Assembly (NCBI GenBank): GCA_905182985.1
Contig: CAJJDN010000036.1
Span: forward strand, 497,584-561,583
Reading direction: 5' to 3'
Length of the DNA: 64,000 bases
Origin: Paramecium sonneborni
Taxonomy: Eukaryota > Ciliophora > Oligohymenophorea > Peniculida > Parameciidae
In this document: piece after piece, positions 50,629 to 61,838 of the stretch
How positions within the stretch are numbered: position 1 is the stretch's first letter
Layout of the letters: every line of letters starts with the position of its first letter
Notes under the pieces: model-generated
Databases searched by the model: none
What the model was told of the DNA's origin: nothing
The model's input: the letters and a program-made list of their open reading frames with translations, nothing else
Made by a program: the position numbers and the translations under genes

Positions 50629-51048
50629 TATTAAAAACACATTCTGAATTGTTATATATATATAAATATTTTCTAATAAACATATAATTTTTTTTTCCTC
50701 AAAAATGACTTAAATTCATGGATGATTTATCATTTATAATAATTAATCTCTAGATAAAATGTTTGTGATCTCAATGAAAATCAAATCAATTAAAATTCTA
50801 ATATAATATTTTAATGGAGGAAACCAATTAAAAGTGAATGTTTAAATTTAATATAAATTTTCAATATTATTAGCTGTAAAAAGAACTTGTAATAATGATA
50901 ATAAATTAAAAATTACTTAATACTTACTTATTTAAATAAATATCTAAGGTTTTGTTTATGATAATTTAGTAAATTAGAAGTATTACTATATTTTCTATTG
51001 ATCATAAAAAGATATTTATAGTGTAATCAAATTTATAAAAATTATCAT
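50629..51048. other. Intergenic stretch between convergent genes
   Basis: About 420 AT-rich bases. I see no exon or RNA gene. Confidence 0.45.
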
Positions 51049-52017
51049 TCAATCTTAAAGAAATTACTAAAAATAAATCTAAAATCTTTTTCTATATGTA
51101 TCACTATCAACACAACTAATTTATTGATCTGGTTTATGCATTCCGAACCAGGTTTTAAATTTATTTTCTAATTTTTTAGTACTATTATATTCTTAATAAT
51201 AATCAATAATCCCTATTATAATGCCAACATTATTGTTTAACTTAAATAGTCTTTTCCCTTATAAACATTAATTAATATGTCCAGTAATTATCATTAATGA
51301 ATAATCCATAGTATTGGCTTCAGCTAGAATATCACTTTCTTATTTAATCTAATTCATTAAATCTAATTTCTTATCGATTGAGAAATCTTCGAAAAATCTT
51401 ATTTTTTTAAAATCTTCATCTTTTCCTTTTAATAAAGGAATTGTTTAGGCATTATTTTACATTAATAATTGCTATTGCTGAAACTGTTCATAAAAATTTT
51501 TAGTAATTCTACTACTTTAAGCTCCTTTTAAATCATATATACTGATAATTTAACTATTTTACACTTTATGTTCATAAAATAAATTTTCCATTAAGACAAA
51601 ATAAGAGTTATTATCTCGATCTTTTAATTTATAAATTCCAAATGTTTTTGCTAACAAACAATTTTTATTTGCAATTATTTTGAAATAATATTAATGGAAT
51701 ATATTTTTAAAATACCTGTATTGAGTTCCTGAAACAACTTTTAAAATATACTTTTGATTAAAAGTAAATGCAAACTCTGATTATAAGTTTCTACCCATAT
51801 TATACAATTAAGGAGTTTCAAAATCTAATTATTATATTGAATCAATAATATCTTCTCTATCTATAAATTAACCAAATTAAGAATGGAATAATGAAACTAA
51901 TGTGTAAACACTACTTTGTAATGTTATATGATATTCTTGAATTTGCTATCCAATACTATATAACTATTATAGGAGGCTTATGATCTTCTCCCAAGAAGTT
52001 TTCTTTAATTTATCCAT
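51049..52017 (-). CDS. Phosphatidylinositol phosphate kinase (PIPK)
   Basis: 322 residues in one open frame. The catalytic core is recognisable: KYILKVVSGTQYRYFKNI, FVLMENLFYEHK, SIYDLKGAQSSRITKNF (the YDLKGS block), FFEDFSIDKKLDLM, ANTMDYSLMIITGHI (MDYSLL block), VGIIIGIIDYYQEY and a C-terminal ISCVDSDTYRKRFQIYFQQF. It makes phosphatidylinositol bisphosphates at membranes and so controls trafficking and actin. The N-terminus has only a short helical extension. Short for the family but no motif is missing. Confidence 0.85.
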
Positions 52018-52301
52018 TTATATTATTATTTTGAAAGAACTTAAATGTTAATATAAATCAGATATAATAAGTGATATTCATGTTTAATTATTAACAATTG
52101 ATCAAATAATTTATCATTAAATTTATATTAAAGCAATACTAAAATAAATAAAAATATGATAATAAATAAATTACAAGCACATTCAAGATTTCTTCTTCAA
52201 AATTCTATAATATTATTATATCAATATAGAATATATGAAATCTAAATTTAAAACAAAAAATTCTAAATAAAAAAAAAAAATATTAAATTATAGAATTAGA
52301 T

Positions 52302-52859
52302 ATGGATTTTATTGTCTAAAAGTCTCAGATCATAAAAATAGGATCATTATCAATTGTGGCGCTCTTGATTTTCATTTGCTACTTTTTAGATGTTGGTTTT
52401 TACGAATCTTCAACGATGTCTTCATCTCAAACTGTTTATTTTACATATACAGCTAAAATGAGAATAGAGATTATGGGTACCTCAATTACAATTGATATTG
52501 AAGATTGTAATGGCGAATATTTTTGCTAAGTTGTTAAGCAAGCTCCAATTTATGGAAGTATAGACTTAGCTATAGCAATAATTATTGTATTGATAGAAAT
52601 CCTTTCATTATCAGTCTTAAAAGATAAAGTTAAACCAGATTTATTAAAAAACTTAGTTTTAATAGGTTTGGTATTAGGCTTGGTATTTGCTCTACTTCTT
52701 ATGTTTTAATTTTGGTTTGCTGCTATTGGATCAGATATTTACAAATTATGTGCAGGTAGTCAAATTTGCATAGTTCTTTATAATTTATTATTCGGATTTG
52801 CTTGCTTTGTTTAATTCAAAGCTAAATCAGGCTCAGGATAAGAAACATTATTGACTTGA
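52302..52859 (+). CDS. Four-helix (tetraspan) membrane protein
   Basis: 185 residues without intron. Hydrophobic helices are at about 15-32, 93-113, 124-146 and 158-176, with an extracellular loop between the first two that contains two cysteines (IEDCNGEYFCQVV). The shape is that of claudin or tetraspanin-like proteins, but no tetraspanin CCG motif is present. Its GC content looks slightly higher than its surroundings. Function unknown. Confidence 0.7.
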
Positions 52860-53028
52860 TATAATTATCTAGTTCAAATTTAAAAATTTAATATCTTTTT
52901 ATACAAAATCACCTCTCAATCACAATTCTGTTATATTCTACAATATAAATCCTTTTTTACATCATTAATAATATAATAAACTATTTAAATTATTTATAAA
53001 ATAAATCCTGGTACTTAATTATGAATTT

Positions 53029-53517
53029 TCATGCACCCCTCTTATTAAGATGATTATATTATTAAATATACTCATTTCTGATTATCTATATATATAATTT
53101 ATCAAATTTAAAATCTTTAAGAATAGATTTTAATTTGCTAAAGTTTAGGTAATTTGTTCCAAAAAATGCTAATTTCTTGGTTATTAATATTATCTCATAT
53201 TCTTTACATTTATTTATGGTTTTTTACTGTAAGTCTTAATAATCTTATCTTATCAATTTCCTTTATTCATCTGAAAATTCATACTGTAAAATTTATAGAG
53301 AGTTAGAATTAACATATAATATTACTTGGTTTCCTTTTTATTTTTCTTTATTTTTCTTTATTTTTCTTTCATTTTCTCTTTCATTTATAGTTGTCCATAA
53401 TAATTTAATTCTTTGGCAAATATAATTTATCTTTCTTTAAGTTATTTTTATAGGTATAAAATAGATATTAGAATTATCTTTAGATAATAATTTAGGTTTC
53501 AATAAATTTTTTAGTTT
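53029..53517 (-). pseudogene. Open frame without start codon, probable gene relic
   Basis: 163 codons run from an upstream TGA to a TGA at 53031-53029 with protein-like content (LLSKDNSNIYFIPIKITQRK, SDEQRKLIRQDYQDLQQKT) but no ATG in a useful place. The only nearby ATG gives a 5-codon frame. It may be the 3' exon of a lost gene. No family is recognised. Confidence 0.35.
53337..53366. repeat. Short tandem repeat, 3 x 10 nt
   Basis: Three perfect units of TTTATTTTTC, followed by a partial TTTC. On the minus strand it codes for Lys/Asn/Glu-rich residues within the relic frame. Confidence 0.7.
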
Positions 53518-53637
53518 TCAATTCCTATACAAATAATGTATATATAAAATTAATTATTTAATAGAAATCTTATATATTGCATTAATGAATAAAATATAAT
53601 ATAATTAATTTGTATTAAATAATTCCTTATTAATTAT

Positions 53638-54073
53638 TCAATCATTTTGAGTTCTAAGTTTTGGTTTAGCAAGTCTCTATATTAATGATTTTTATTTATC
53701 AGATTTAATTGATAATTATGCCTATTTTAATGGAGGTAATTTATATGGATATTAAGGACTAAAGACTTATGATTCATATTTTCTTAATTGAAATGAAAAA
53801 TCAGGAGAGAAATATGCTTTGTCTTATACATTTCGAATGACATATGTATCTCTTCCTGTTCCATCACTAAAATAAAACTATCGTTTTTCAGGTTTGAAAT
53901 GAGCTTTTTAAGGAGAGTATGTACCATAAGCCCCTTAAAATTTTAGTAAAACAAATACAATTTTAATTGGATGGCGTTTTTTATAATTTGAAATTTCCAG
54001 GATAAAAGCCTCCATTATCATAAAAAATGTATGAATCTCTACCTGTTCCATCTTAAGAATATAATTTGGCCAT
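53638..54073 (-). CDS. Small protein with two DGTGRD[ST]Y motifs
   Basis: 136 residues after one 25-nt intron ending AAG (exact codons). The sequence DGTGRDSYIFYDNGG occurs near the N-terminus and SDGTGRDTYVIRN in the middle, each followed by Pro/Tyr-rich segments (FYPGNFK, YGTYSP, FSPQYPYKLPP). The C-terminus is basic. Repeated short Gly/Pro motifs with aromatic residues remind me of microtubule-associated ciliary proteins, but I cannot name the family. No membrane segment. Confidence 0.7.
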
Positions 54074-54146
54074 AGATTGATTCATTATGAATAATTTAAT
54101 TTAATTTTATAAAAATAATAAATAAATATTGATTTTTTTGATATTA

Positions 54147-55321
54147 TCATACTCTTACTTATTAAGCTACTATAGTATAAGCTTGAGTAATGATTTTAAC
54201 TTCATTTTCTCTTTTAGCAGATCTAAGATTGTAATTAGATTAGACAATTTCTCTTTCATTTCTATATTATTAAAGTAAATCTTGAGCAATAGGTAAATCT
54301 TTTTATATTTAATTTCTAGACTTTGTTGATAGTGTCTATAATATTAATAAATTAAAATTACATTTTCTTCATTTCTTCTTTTAAGTGTAACTAAAGTTCT
54401 AGAATAATCAGCACTTAATCTTTCTCTAACTTCTGTTACTTCTTTTAAAGTTATTTAATAAGCCTATGTAACTTTAGCTTCATATTCATCTGCTCCAGCA
54501 TTTTCATTTATTCTTTAATCCCTAATATTTTCAAGTAATTAAATTATTCTTGTTACAGTAGGTACATCAAATCTATATTTATTATAAATATATATTTACT
54601 TTGTAGTTACAGCTACTAAAGCAGTCAAAGGATGATTAGGTCCTAAAGAATTTCTAAGTTCATCAACATATTGTTTTGTATGTTATTAAGAAAGAATTGT
54701 TGTTTTATTTTACTCTGCAAATACTGCTTATTATAATTTACCAATCATTTCATTTAATCCATCTATTGATTTTATATTATTTGTTGTTCTTTACTAATAA
54801 TATGTATCAAAAACTATTTTACTTTTAAAGTTTCTATCTCACTTTTGTATTAATTTCTTATTTCCTCTTCTTTTGAATTTAAAGTATTTAATTATTTCTC
54901 TTAAGATTATTAAGTACCAATTAATTTGCTTATATCTTCATTCAATTCTCCTATTTATTGATTCAATCGTTGTAATTCTTTTGCAAGCTTTTCTGTTTGT
55001 ATTTCTAAAATCTCTATTTCTACATTCAATTAACCAATTTTCTAAAGTAATATTATTAAATTCTTATACTTTTGCATATTCTTAATCTTCAACACTTTAA
55101 TCAGCAATTAATTAATCTCTAATACTTTTTATTTCTTTTAACACTTCTTCTACATAAGAACTTTATAACATTTTAAGTTCAATAAGACTTGCTAATTACT
55201 TTGAAAAATCATTTTTTAGTGACATTTTATCCATTTATGCCATAACTGAATCTACTTTACTTTATAATTCTGTTTAGAATGCTAAAGTAATTAGCATTAC
55301 TATCAAGATGACTTATTTCAT
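54147..55321 (-). CDS. Trichocyst matrix protein (TMP family)
   Basis: 364 residues after introns of 28, 29 and 23 nt (exact codons). Residues 1-16 are a signal peptide (MKQVILIVMLITLAFQ), sending it into the secretory pathway. The rest is four stretches of heptad coiled coil (for example IEILEIQTEKLAKELQRLN), broken by loops around LRNSLGPNHPLT and NENAGADEYEAK. This is the known build of Paramecium trichocyst matrix proteins, which are proteolytically matured and packed into the crystalline exocytotic core that expands on release. The start is 38 bases from divergent LSM3. A second copy of its 5' end (56156-56426) belongs to a contig overlap. Confidence 0.85.
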
Positions 55322-55359
55322 CAAAAACGGTATAATTAAAATATTATTATTTTATAATC
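55322..55359. promoter_or_regulatory. 38-bp divergent intergenic region (TMP / LSM3)
   Basis: Only 38 AT-rich bases separate the ATG of a secretory matrix gene from the ATG of LSM3, so the two share their upstream region. No motif is identified. Confidence 0.4.
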
Positions 55360-55617
55360 ATGGACACTTTAGATGAACCATTGGATGTACTTAAATTTTC
55401 AATTGCTTAATAAATTTATATCAAAATGAGAAATAATATTGAACTTAAAGGAACTCTAGTAAGTTATGATAATCATTTGAATATGATTATTAGCAAAGCA
55501 GAAGAAACATCATTTCAAGAAGGAATCAAAACAAAAAGAAAATTAGATGCACTTTATCTTAGAGGTGATCGAATCATTCTAATTAGTCCTTTAAAGAAGG
55601 GTATAACTTTATTATGA
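55360..55617 (+). CDS. LSM3: U6 snRNA-associated Sm-like protein LSM3
   Basis: 85 residues, no intron. Starts MDTLDEPLDVLKFSI; the Sm1 motif follows as IYIKMRNNIELKGTLVSYD and HLNMII, with EE in the LSM3-typical position, and Sm2 as LYLRGDRIILISP. LSM3 sits in the LSM1-7 ring (mRNA decay) and the LSM2-8 ring (U6 binding). The length is slightly short because the loop between Sm1 and Sm2 is compact. A copy at 56465-56722 is an assembly duplicate. Confidence 0.93.
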
Positions 55618-55696
55618 TCAATCAATTCTGTTTAATACATATATTTTCAAATATTACTTCAATATTTTTTAATCAATATAATGTATATATGAAATA

Positions 55697-56154
55697 TCAA
55701 TTACAAAATAATTTCTTTATTTTTATATATGTATGTGGAAATAAAGAACTAGTGATTAAAGCAACTGATTTTATTGATATGTAACACATTATCATAAATG
55801 CTATTGGTATTGATGCTAAAATTGTTAATAATAAATTTAATTTAAGTATATTTGGCTACATTCCTTCACAATTTTTACATTCCTACAAATTTATAAATGT
55901 TTTTAATGCCCATATATTTTATATCAATCCAACAACAAACACTGCAAATCCTATCTTAGATAATAAAACTTTTCTTATTGTCCAATGATTTAATCTTAAA
56001 GCAATATCCTGTCGATTATTATATTTTTGCATTTTCTCCTATCATTATTATTATGCGTTTTATTACTTATTTAAATAAAGTTTTAACATAAATTATATAA
56101 GAAAACCCTGCCAAAATTATTAGAATGAATATATTTATTAACAAATGCTTAAAT
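55697..56154 (-). CDS. 3' part of membrane protein gene (assembly copy)
   Basis: Same sequence as 56802-57259. The gene is complete on the other contig at 56802-57439. Confidence 0.75.
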
Positions 56155-56155
56155 N
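56155..56155. other. Assembly gap (single N)
   Basis: A single N between two copies of a 1104-nt sequence. Confidence 0.9.
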
Positions 56156-56426
56156 TATTATTAAATTCTTATACTTTTGCATATTCTTAATCTTCAACAC
56201 TTTAATCAGCAATTAATTAATCTCTAATACTTTTTATTTCTTTTAACACTTCTTCTACATAAGAACTTTATAACATTTTAAGTTCAATAAGACTTGCTAA
56301 TTACTTTGAAAAATCATTTTTTAGTGACATTTTATCCATTTATGCCATAACTGAATCTACTTTACTTTATAATTCTGTTTAGAATGCTAAAGTAATTAGC
56401 ATTACTATCAAGATGACTTATTTCAT
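56156..56426 (-). CDS. Trichocyst matrix protein, 5' fragment (assembly copy)
   Basis: The signal peptide and first coiled coil of the gene at 54147-55321, cut by the N. It is not a second gene. Confidence 0.8.
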
Positions 56427-56464
56427 CAAAAACGGTATAATTAAAATATTATTATTTTATAATC

Positions 56465-56722
56465 ATGGACACTTTAGATGAACCATTGGATGTACTTAAA
56501 TTTTCAATTGCTTAATAAATTTATATCAAAATGAGAAATAATATTGAACTTAAAGGAACTCTAGTAAGTTATGATAATCATTTGAATATGATTATTAGCA
56601 AAGCAGAAGAAACATCATTTCAAGAAGGAATCAAAACAAAAAGAAAATTAGATGCACTTTATCTTAGAGGTGATCGAATCATTCTAATTAGTCCTTTAAA
56701 GAAGGGTATAACTTTATTATGA
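56465..56722 (+). CDS. LSM3: LSM3, duplicate from contig overlap
   Basis: Matches 55360-55617. It should be collapsed with that entry. Confidence 0.92.
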
Positions 56723-56801
56723 TCAATCAATTCTGTTTAATACATATATTTTCAAATATTACTTCAATATTTTTTAATCAATATAATGTATATATGAAAT
56801 A

Positions 56802-57439
56802 TCAATTACAAAATAATTTCTTTATTTTTATATATGTATGTGGAAATAAAGAACTAGTGATTAAAGCAACTGATTTTATTGATATGTAACACATTATCAT
56901 AAATGCTATTGGTATTGATGCTAAAATTGTTAATAATAAATTTAATTTAAGTATATTTGGCTACATTCCTTCACAATTTTTACATTCCTACAAATTTATA
57001 AATGTTTTTAATGCCCATATATTTTATATCAATCCAACAACAAACACTGCAAATCCTATCTTAGATAATAAAACTTTTCTTATTGTCCAATGATTTAATC
57101 TTAAAGCAATATCCTGTCGATTATTATATTTTTGCATTTTCTCCTATCATTATTATTATGCGTTTTATTACTTATTTAAATAAAGTTTTAACATAAATTA
57201 TATAAGAAAACCCTGCCAAAATTATTAGAATGAATATATTTATTAACAAATGCTTAAATGCATATGGGCAGAATTAATGAAAATAAATCGAGTATAAATC
57301 AATAGCTGCTAATAAAATGCAATACATAGTTCCAAATAGCCTACAGTGTAATTTTAGAATACCACATTGATTATATTATTGGGCAATTAAAACACAGCCA
57401 TCTTTTATCAAAATGCACTAACCATATCAGAGTTATCAT
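56802..57439 (-). CDS. Multi-pass membrane protein, unknown function
   Basis: 194 residues after introns of 25 and 28 nt (exact codons). Four hydrophobic segments: around residues 32-50, 62-82, 115-133 and 152-172. A short N-terminal hydrophobic stretch with Cys pair (WLCFNC) may be membrane-embedded. Loops contain QECKNCEGMQPN. No signature of a known transporter. It converges on LSM3 with 79 bases between stops. Confidence 0.6.
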
Positions 57440-57451
57440 ATTTCAATATAT

Positions 57452-57472
57452 ATATATATATATAATAAATTA
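57452..57472. repeat. TA dinucleotide run
   Basis: About ten TA units directly upstream of the membrane protein start on the minus strand. Length may vary between strains. Confidence 0.6.
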
Positions 57473-57572
57473 ATTACTAATTGATTGATTAAAATTAACC
57501 AATTCTTTTCATTATAAACTTTCTTTCTTTCAATTAATTTATTAAATAAATTTTATAAAAATTATAATCTAC

Positions 57573-58748
57573 TCAATGACTAATTCTAGATTAACCTTTT
57601 TGCTCTTATTCTAATTATGATATTTATTAGTTTAATCTTTCTATTTCCAATATATATTATAAAGATGTGAACTCTTATTACCTAGCATTTTTCATTAATA
57701 ATTCCATTTTTGTTACTTTTTACTATTCTTACGCATTCAATTAGCATTAATAATTGATTTGCTCTTTTAATTCAAGAACTTAAGTTTGTGTTTGCTTTAA
57801 AATTTACTTGGCATTCTCATATTAATCTTAATATCTTTTAAGCTCATTACTCTTTTCTTAAAATTTTTTTTTCATTTATTCAATTAAATATTTATCATCT
57901 TAATTGCAATTAAGTTCCTTCTTGATTTAATTATTTTTTTAAATTGATTATTTTAATTCAGATATTTATTGTTATTGTGAAATAATTTATTTCTGTAAAT
58001 TGCTAATTTTAAGATTTTTTTCAGGATCTTATTAAATTTCCATCATTATTATCTATTCTCTAAGTTCTACATTTTCTTTTGTGCTTAATTAAATTGCTTA
58101 TTGTAGCTATTTAATAATATCAAGGTATGTATTCATATAAATTTATTATAATGATAAAAATATTATTTCTGAATGTAATATCATAAGAAATATGAAAATA
58201 TATAAATTATCATATTATATGTTTTTGTCTTAACAAAAGCCTTTATTTGTGATAAAGTTATTCTAAAATATCTTGTAAGTTGATTATTAAAGATATAAAA
58301 AATTATTCTAATAAGACTTTGGATATTCATTTAAAAAACTTCTCTATTTAAAATGCTCTTGTTAAAGTGATTTTTATTTCACACAGATATTTACTTAATC
58401 ATGATTAAATGGAGGTTCTATAAATAAACTTGAGAACTCATTAATTTTTATTTTGAAATCGTTAAGCTATAAATCTATGTAAAACAATGAATTTTTATTC
58501 AAAATTAAAACTTTATTTATCTTCTAATAAATTCCTTATTCTAATTATTTATTATTACATAAAATTCTTGACTATATCTTTAATCTATATAAATTCTAAT
58601 GCTTATTGAGTTTTCTTATGAAAAATGGTAGATTTGATTAGAACCATAAAAATTCTACAAAGTCTTCTCCTATCCATAGCATTATGTCTAAATTATGATA
58701 AAAAAAATTTTTTAAATTATTTAACAAAAATAAATAGAAATTGCTCAT
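57573..58748 (-). CDS. Coiled-coil protein, start uncertain
   Basis: The C-terminal 187 codons (58136-57573) are a certain coiled coil rich in Gln, Glu, Lys and Leu (for example VELREQIIMMEIQQDPEK). The frame stays open upstream without any TGA to an ATG at 58748, adding about 204 residues with protein-like content (NEFSSLFIEPPFNHDQV, RSFLNEYPKSYQNNF). That start would leave 31 bases to the histidine kinase stop, normal spacing here. The short model starts at 58136, and the stretch just before it is hydrophobic and may be spacer instead. No domain is recognised. It could belong to the cortex or basal-body apparatus. Confidence 0.5.
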
Positions 58749-58779
58749 ATTTTTATAGTAATAAATATAATAAATTATT

Positions 58780-61298
58780 TCACTGAAAATTAGAAGATTG
58801 AGATTGTATTCTATTGATAACATAAGATGATGTATCTTCTTTTATAGTTTCATTTGATTTAAGTTCAGAGATTTTATTAAGTGCCTCTTATATGGATTTT
58901 ATAAAAACAGGTTTTACAACTACATGTATCATTCCTGCATCAAAGCATTATAAATGTGATTAATAATCTTCATGAGCTGTGCATCCGATAATTGGAATGT
59001 AACAAATAGTATTATTACTAATTAAATTTTCTAATTATTTTGTCGTATCAATTCCATTCATTATAGGCATATCAATATCCATCATTATCATGTGTATTTT
59101 ATTATGATTCTATATGACGATATCGAGACATTGCTAACCATTAAATGCTTTCAAGAAATTTTTAAATCCCATATTTTTTAACATCATACACAAAGTTTCA
59201 TGATTGAAAGGTTCATCATCAACAATCAAAATGTATTCGTCAGTCTAAATTTATTATTATTATTATTAGAATTATTCTGATCGAATTATTTACTCTATTT
59301 GATGAGTTCTAAAACTAGTTGCTCTGGATCTAAATTAAGAATCTAAAGATTTTTTTATTGTTTTCATTCGAATTCTTTATTGATGAAATTTTGAATTGTT
59401 TTGATGGATTGTTATTTAATTTGGAACTTAAGGTTATGGTTCATTATATATATCAGACTATTAAATTAATCTTAATGAATTATAATTCTTTATATCTATT
59501 TATCTCTATGAACTTTATTTAAATTTGGATATTCGAGGACTGGATTAGCTATTAAATTTATTATGTAAACTTCTCAATGATTTTTAGTTTACAAAGTTAT
59601 TATGTTTAGATTTTCCAAGAGAACTTGCTGATTAGATTTCTTTTATATCACTAATCGAAAAAGAGAATAGTAATTGATCATTTGATACTCTTAATTGTAA
59701 ACAACTATTATCCCCACTCAACAATTTTATTAGTTTATTTGCTAGAAATAGACTTAATCCTAGTTTTATATTTCGATTATTATCCTATTATTTGTTTAAT
59801 TTATTAAATGTAATGTTTTCAAAAGTTTTCAATTAACAATTCAGTTTTTTGATTTGTTCTTCATCCATACCTTATCCACTATCTGTTATTGAAAAATAAG
59901 TAATTTTATTCATCTAATCTAATCTGATATCCAAAATGATACAACCTCCCTCATCTGTAAATCTATAAGAATTATTTAAAATGTTTAACAAAACTCTGAT
60001 CAATTTGTTTGAATCAGTATAAACAAATAAAGATTTAGGATCTATTTTTTTAAAATTTTCATTATTTATTTTAAATAGGATATCAATATTTTTCAATTTG
60101 CATTAATATTCAATTAGATCATATACTTCTAATAATAAAGTTTTCAAATTAGTTTTATTATTCATTAAAGGTAATTATTCAATATCTATTGATAAATAAT
60201 CTAAAATATCTTATACTAAATATAACTGTAATCTGCAATTCAAAAGAGCTGGTTACAAATATAATTTTTTAATCTAATCAATAACTTAATCATCATCTTT
60301 GGCTGTAATAAGATGTCCAATTGCACTGTTTAGAGGAGTTTTCAATTTATGATTAAAAATGTTAATTAGATTTTACTTGTATTTTAGAATTTTATGATTC
60401 TATCTCACAATAAGACCATTATCTAGTTTTTAAAATGACAAAATTTATTAGTTATTTATTTAAAAGTACTTAACTTAATATTAAAATTTTGTATTCAGAA
60501 GTGGATCATTATAAATAGCTAAAATGAAATAATGGGTATTTTTAGATAAGAAATGTAACAATTCTTTACTTGATCTAAAAGTTAATTATTATTGTAATTG
60601 CTATGGATTGGAATCTATTGATAATCCTAAATCATTATTTAAAAATAATTTATAAACAATATCCTTATCTTCTTGAAATAAATTTATTTAATCCCCCCTA
60701 GGACTCCAAATTAAAGTATTTTCTGTCTATAATCTATTTGAAAATGGTAACTAATGATTATTTTCATTTATAGACTTTTAATTTTAATCAAAAATTTAAA
60801 GAACGCATTCCTATTTGAATTGCTTTATCAATAACTTAAGGCATTAGTAATAAGATTTCTGTTTAATATATTAAGAATAACCTTCTAATAATAATATCAG
60901 GATTAATTAAATGCAATTATGATCCTTTCTTTTGACATTATAAACCCATAATGAATCAAGAGAATCGAATACTATTTGATTCGAAAATAATAATAAAAAA
61001 AAATATTTTGGAGTTCCAACAAGTTTTAAAAGATATAATAATGGCCATGTCCTTGATGGCCCATATAAAATTAAATCCTTTCCATAATATAAAATGATAA
61101 TTATTATTGACAAACATTTATCATTATTAAATATAAGACTGACTAATATTTTATAACATAAGTACCAATACTACACAAAACAAGCAAGGAAGAAATTATT
61201 ACAGCTATATATGTAATATTATCAAAACAATATCCAAAGTCAATAATAGACAATATTGACAGCAGCACTCTCATTCTTTTCTCTTTGGAAATATACAT
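58780..61298 (-). CDS. Hybrid histidine kinase with receiver domain (N-terminal frame breaks)
   Basis: The N-terminus is hydrophobic with several membrane spans (AVIISSLLVLCSIGTYVI). The HisKA domain has the phosphoacceptor block FNHKLKTPLNSAIGHL, followed by HATPase_c with NILNNSYRFTDEGG (N box), DSGQGMDEEQI (G1) and KLGLSLFLANKLI. The C-terminal receiver has IVDDEPFNHE, the phosphorylated Asp in MMDIDMPIMNG, GCTAHED and VVVKPV. So it is a membrane-bound phosphorelay sensor. From about 60790 to the stop the frame is unbroken, but between about 60960 and 60800 two changes of frame are needed without clear introns. Sequence error or decay of the sensor part is possible. Confidence 0.75.
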
Positions 61299-61838
61299 TT
61301 TAATAAATAAATTTATAATATTTCAATCCTTACTAATTAATAACATTTTAAGCTATATATGATGCATTCTAATTAGATTTCCAATTATAATGACATTTTA
61401 TGTAATAATTATTTTGTTTGTTATTTGTCCTTTATTTTATGGAATTTTATTTCTTTCGCTTTTCATATTTTATAATAATATATATATCCTCTAATAATAT
61501 ATTATTGTAACACTGATTTTGTTATAAATTTAAAAATTTGTTACTAACTCTATCAAATATCATCTAATTATAATAAATAACTTCTAATTATTTTTATTTA
61601 ATTAAAGAATATATTGATTTCCTTGAAATAATAAACTCATTAAAATATTATTTAATTATATAAAAAGAAACTTTATAAATTTTGAAGGAAGTACTATTTC
61701 ATTTCATTTTTTTGTTTGAGATTGAGTGATATTATTATGGGAAGAATTATAAGTTCATAAAATCTATATATATTAAAAGTTGATTAAATCAAATTAAAAT
61801 TGTAAAGATATAGATTAATTTTATATAATGAACAGTTA
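61299..61838. other. Intergenic AT-rich stretch
   Basis: About 540 bases between two minus-strand genes, with short TA and TAT runs. No exon is recognised. It would hold the kinase promoter and the 3' end of ORC5. Confidence 0.45.

Larger units (their letters stand above)
55051..56154. repeat. Left copy of a 1104-nt direct repeat at the gap 56155
   Basis: Repeated at 56156-57259 with an offset of 1105 and no difference seen. It contains the 5' part of the trichocyst matrix gene, all of LSM3 and part of the next membrane protein gene (55697-56154, minus). Confidence 0.88.
56156..57259. repeat. Right copy of the 1104-nt direct repeat
   Basis: Begins immediately after the N at 56155 and matches 55051-56154. 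Confidence 0.88.

Noticed and set aside
54873..55085. 70-codon plus-strand hydrophobic frame
   Set aside because: Antisense of trichocyst matrix coiled coil; hydrophobicity comes from reversed Glu/Lys/Gln codons.
60907..61113. 68-codon minus-strand frame at the start of the histidine kinase
   Set aside because: It lacks an ATG and competes with a better frame starting at 61298 that encodes a membrane-sensor N-terminus.
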